From Eonycteris spelaea (taxonomy: Eukaryota > Chordata > Mammalia > Chiroptera > Pteropodidae), in NCBI GenBank assembly GCA_003508835.1, contig PUFA01000551.1:62001-126000 (forward strand): a stretch of 64,000 nt of DNA, written 5' to 3'. This document shows positions 59,816-64,000 of this stretch, one piece after another (the first letter of the stretch is position 1; every line of letters begins with the position of its first letter). Position numbers and translations under genes: made by a program. The notes below the pieces were generated by a model. The model worked only from the letters and a program-made list of their open reading frames with translations. It made no database searches and was not told the origin of the DNA.

Positions 59816-60980
59816 ACTTGTGATCTGATTTCATTTGTACTCATAGTAAAATCTTACCTTTCTGAGGAAGGGTTTCTTCTACAGGTTTGAGGTAGATGAG
59901 ACACCCTCAAAAAATGGGTGAGACTGTTTCTCAGTCAATTGACCAACCACCTGATAGCATATTTACATTTTAGGACTTCCATCTTCTCTCTGGTGCTTGA
60001 TTTGGTTATATAGAAATGAATTTCAAGAAAAACATCATCTAAACTTTATTTTAAATTACCTTAGAATCAATACTTGAGAATCGATCAATACTCACTGATA
60101 CTCCAAAATGACATTTTCATAATCTACTGTTATGACATATGACTCAGAGAAGGTAAGTGTCCTGTCAATCACAGTCTTTCTATTATTTTTAAGGAATGAC
60201 AGTTTCCATTATCAAAAGCAGATAAGTAATGCTGACAGCATTTGCCATTCAAAATGGAATACTTACTTAGCTGGGGTTAATAAAAACTATCATGTGTTGG
60301 TTTATTTATTTATTTTTTAATAATGGTAATGAAGTCACAATTCCAGGTCAGGGAAAATTCAAATGTGTTACTAATATTTTTTGGATAGGTTGAGGAGACA
60401 ACTTTGTAACAGTAACTTGGACCTATATAATACTGATTTTTTCCCCCTAAAATGGAGATAAGAAGAAACTTGACATTTTTTCTCTTATCTTTTCAAATGG
60501 TAATAAGTTTTAAAATCACTAACCTCGAGATTTTAGTGCCAATTTGAGGTCGTTTTTCTCTCCCCCATTTTTATGCAATTAATCTCATCCCATCTCAACC
60601 ATTAATAAAAAGGTCTGTAGCATGTGGAAAAATAGGTAATTTAAGAATGAGCAAGTTTGTGCAGCAGATCAGCACCAACAGTACATCAAGGCCTTGTTCT
60701 TCTCACAGATTCTGTGTAGGAACTGCTGAAAGTGTCACCTACCTTAGGATGTCAGACCAATTGATGCTAAGACTTGCCTGTGTGAATGTCTCCCCAAACC
60801 CTCAAAATAAATATGACTCACATTAAACTCATCATACCCCTCTTGCCAAAACAGATCTTCTTTCCATATTTCCCATCTCTAAATAGCACCACCATCCATT
60901 TTAGTAGTTGAATCATAAGAAACTGCCTTTTTTTTTGTAGGTCACAAATAGATGACATGGGCAATTTTAACAGATCCAAC
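59816..60980. other. No confident feature
   Basis: AT-rich, no recognised repeat, exon or RNA gene. Confidence 0.4.
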
Positions 60981-60984
60981 TTAA

Positions 60985-61170
60985 TAGCTGTTCAGATCAG
61001 AAACCTAGGTGGAATCCTTTTCATTTCACTCTTAAACCAACCAGCCAATCAGGAGGACGTAAATTCTATTTCAGGATTCTGAAATCCATTTCTAAGGCAT
61101 CAGGCAAAGTCCAAGTCATCATGAGTCGGCCTCTGCAATTCCACTGTCCACTCTGCAATCAACCAGTGTG
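60985..61170 (+). mobile_element. LINE L2 fragment, sense
   Basis: Resembles the start of the L2 at 20005: 'cctaggtggaatccttttcatttcactctt', 'aaccagccaatcagga', 'aagtccaagtcatcatgagtcggcctctgcaattcca'. Confidence 0.6.
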
Positions 61171-61359
61171 TCCACTTTATTTTATTCATTTTTTTTCTGT
61201 TATTTTATGCCATCCAGTTCTGTGGTACTTTATTTTCTTCCCCCAAACATCTGATGCTATTAATAAAAAAAATAGGCTACAATACTCAACAGAACTTTCA
61301 ATTGTTAAGTTCAACTTTTTGCCAATCGCTGGCTCTTTCTATCCTTTTTTTAAAAAATA

Positions 61360-64000
61360 AAGTTGCATACAAGAGAGTTGCATAAAATAGAGTTGGCATA
61401 CAATATTATATTAGTTTTAGGTGTACAACATAGTGATCAGACATTTATATAATTTACAAAGTGATTATGCTGACAAATCTAGTACCCATCTCACACCATA
61501 TGTAGTTATTACAACATTGTTGACAATATTCCTTATGTTATAATTTATATCCCCATGACTATTGTGTAATGCCAATTTGTACTTCTTAATCCCCTCCCAT
61601 CTGCATCTCCCCACCCATCCCATCTGGCAGTCCTCAAAATCTTCTCTCTATCTGTGAATTTGTTTCTGTTTTGTTTGTTTGTTTTGTTCTTTAGATTCCA
61701 CATGTAAGTGAAATCATATGGCATTTGTCTTTCTCTGTCTTACTCCACTCAGCACAATACTCTCTAGGTGTATCCATGTTGTTGCAGATGACAAGGTTTC
61801 ATTCTTTTTTTATGGCTGAGTAATATTTCATTGTATATAAGTACCACCTCTTCTTTATTCATTCATCTGCCAATGGACACTCAGGTTGCCTCCATATCTT
61901 GGCTATTGTAAATAATGCTGCGATGAACATATGGAATCACATGTCCCTTCAAAATAGTGTTTTGAGTTTGTTTGGAAAAATACAAAGAAGTAGGATTACT
62001 GGGTCCTTCTTTGTCTCTTGTTATAGCCTTTGTTTTAAAGTCTATTTTGTCCGGCAGTATAGCTACCCCAGCTTTTGCTGTTGTTGTTTCCATTTTCATA
62101 AAGTATCTTTTTCCATCCCTTTACTTTCAGTCTGTGTGTGTCTTTTGATCTGAAGTGAGTCTCCTGTTGGCAGGTATGTGAGGGTCTTGTTTCCTTATCC
62201 ATTCAGCAATCTTGTCTTTTTAAAAAAAATAAATTTATTTATTTAAATTAGTTTCAAGTATACAGTACATTGGTTAGACATCTGTTCATAAAACAATCCC
62301 CCCAATTGCTCCCTCCCTCCCCTGGCCCTCCACTTAGCCATCATAGTAATGCTAACTGCATTCCCTCTGCCATGCTCCCTCTGCCCAACTATCAAATTCC
62401 AATTTGTGCTTCTTTAACCCTTCACTCCATTCTCCCAGCCTCCCAACTGCCCCACCCCCGTCTGTCACCAAATTGTTCACTATATTTGTGAGTCTGTTTT
62501 TGATTAGTTTGTTCTTTTTCTTCCTTAGATACCACATTTAAGTGGAATCACATGGCATCTTTCTGCGTCTGACTTATTTCACTCAGCATTATAACCTCTA
62601 GGTTCATCTGTGTCATTGCAAATGGTAGGATTTCATTTTTTTTAATGTCTGAGTAATATTCCATTGTATATATGAAACATAATTTCTTTATTCAATTGTC
62701 TGTTGATGGGCATTTAGGTTGCTTCCATATCTTGGCTATTGTCAATTGTGCTGCAGATACTTCTCCAAAGAAGAAATACAGATGGCTAACAGACATATGA
62801 AAAGATGCTCAATATTGCTAATCATCAGAGAAATGCAAACTAAAACCACAATGGGATATCACCTCATACCTATCAGAATGGCTATCATCAATAAATTGAA
62901 AAACAGCAAGTGTTGGTGAAGATTCAGAGAAAAAGGAACCCTCATACATTGTTGGTGGAATTGTAAATTGGTACAGCTGCTATGGAAAACATTATGGAGG
63001 TTCCTCAAAAAATTAAAAAATAGATATACCTTTTGACCCAGCAATTGCACTTCTGGGTATTTATCCAAAGAAAACCAAAACAATAATTCATAAAGATCTA
63101 TGCGATCCATTATTCATGGCAGTACCCTGCCTTTTGATTGGAGCATTTAATCCATTTACATTTGAAGTAATTATTGATAGATATGTAGTTATTGCCACTT
63201 CATTATTCATATTTTTTATCTTCTTTCTTCTTATCCTCTTTCTCCTTCCTGAAGTCGCTCTAACATTGCTTATAGTACATGTTTGGTAGTGATGAACTCC
63301 TTTAGCTTGTTCTTGTCTGGAAAGCTCTTTACCTGTCCTTCGATTCTAAATGATAGTCTTGCTAGGTAGAGTAATCTTGGTTGTGGGTCTTCGCTTTGCA
63401 CCACTTGAATATTTTATGCCAATCCCTTCTGGCCTGCAAAGTTTCTGTTGAAAAATCAGCTGACCTTATTGGGGCTCCCTTGTAGGTAACTAGATGCTTT
63501 TCTTTTTCTGCTTTTAAGATTCTCTATTTGTCTTTAAACTTCGGCATTTTAATTATGATGTATCTTGGTGTGGGTTTCTTTGGGTTCATCTTGTTTAGAA
63601 CTCTCTATGCTTCCTGGGCTTAAGCATATTTCCCTCACCAGGTTAGAGAAGTTTTCCATCATTATGTCTTCAAATAGGTTTTCAATTCCTGTGCTCTCTC
63701 TTCTCCTTCTGGTACCCCTATGATGCAAATGTTGGAATGCTTGATATGTCCAAGAGGACCCTTAAACTATCCTTATTTTTTGGTATTGCTTTTTTCTTGT
63801 GACCATTCTTATTGGGTGTTTTCTGTTACCTTATCTTCTAAATCTGATTTGAACCTCTGCTTCATCCAATCTACAACTGATTCCCTCTAATGTATTCTTC
63901 ATTTCTGACTGGTTCTTTTTTTATGTTTTCTATCACCACTTTTATGTTTTCTATCTCTTTGTTAAAGTTCTCACTGAGTTCATCTCTTCTCCTAAGTTCA
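61360..64000 (-). mobile_element. LINE-1 deletion derivative, antisense, split by another L1 and running off the window
   Basis: 61360-62220 holds the reversed tail, the 3' UTR and a short ORF2 C-terminal piece. An abrupt join at about 62003 leads into the endonuclease region. After an inserted L1 (62221-63118) the endonuclease sequence resumes with 'ccttttgattggagcatttaatcc' and leads to ORF1 at 63450-64000. The join at 62003 is the same as at 31200 in the copy at 30545-33020. No intact ORF. Confidence 0.85.
62221..63118 (-). mobile_element. LINE-1 with 5' inversion (twin-priming form), inserted in the antisense L1
   Basis: 62221-62750 is antisense: reversed tail, 3' UTR of the 'agtttcaagtatacagtacattgg' type and the ORF2 end, up to 'ggctattgtcaattgtgctgca'. 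62751-63118 is sense: 'cttctccaaagaagaaatacagatggctaacagacatatg' through 'ggtatttatccaaagaaaacc' to 'attcatggcagta'. The sense block ends, in L1 coordinates, at the same place the antisense block begins ('gcag'), which is the signature of a 5' inversion made during insertion. The host L1 flanks continue across it; an approximate CTTTT/CCTTTT duplication is seen. Confidence 0.85.

Noticed and set aside
42567..64000. Upstream GXYLT2 exons
   Set aside because: I searched the minus strand for the expected preceding exon (ending near LFLP) and found no match; it probably lies beyond the window.
1..64000. CRISPR array, phage or bacterial operon
   Set aside because: Short periodic repeats are microsatellites, and introns and mammalian repeats dominate throughout.

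Overview
This is mammalian nuclear DNA: one split gene in a dense bed of transposable elements. It contains no prokaryotic genes, CRISPR arrays or viral genomes. The repeats are L2, MIR, MaLR-type LTRs, hAT and Tigger DNA transposons and many L1 copies. The L1 3' ends look laurasiatherian to me. I saw no Alu, carnivore, ruminant, equine or Ves-type tRNA SINE in 64 kb. There is one poly(A)-tailed 5S rRNA-derived insertion. A bat, possibly a fruit bat, fits best, but this is an inference of moderate confidence.

The gene is GXYLT2 (glucoside xylosyltransferase 2, family GT8), on the minus strand. Four 3' exons are visible: 42566-42315 (DxD motif), 40759-40636, 28086-27914 and the terminal coding exon 18908-18727. 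Splice sites and phases agree throughout (0, 1, 0). The 5' exons are not in the window and should lie beyond base 64000. The terminal exon lacks one base relative to the expected reading frame. This puts a TGA at 18860-18858 and removes the last 45 residues. A 115-bp piece of the same exon is repeated at 17715-17829 with one silent difference and unrelated flanks.

Layout. 1-2215: an old antisense L1M split by a hAT element and a MaLR-like LTR. 2340-6015: simple repeats, L2 and hAT pieces. 6705-14335: a sense L1 joined to an antisense L1. 14336-20000: L1-free 3' region of GXYLT2. 20005-22500: L2, MIR, hAT. 22510-26895: a three-level nest (Tigger, Tigger, L1). 26900-30540: an exon, MIR and MER5A. 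30545-38165: antisense L1s. 38170-44130: two exons, an ERV1-like solo LTR, hAT and a MaLR LTR. 44130-57200: mostly old L1M, L2 and MIR with short young L1 ends and microsatellites. 57205-59815: an L1 carrying the 5S insertion. 61360-64000: an antisense deletion-derivative L1 interrupted by a 5'-inverted L1.

The most interesting observations are the GXYLT2 C-terminal frameshift with its nearby exon-fragment copy, and an internal L1 deletion junction shared by two separate copies, which suggests a mobilised non-autonomous L1 derivative.
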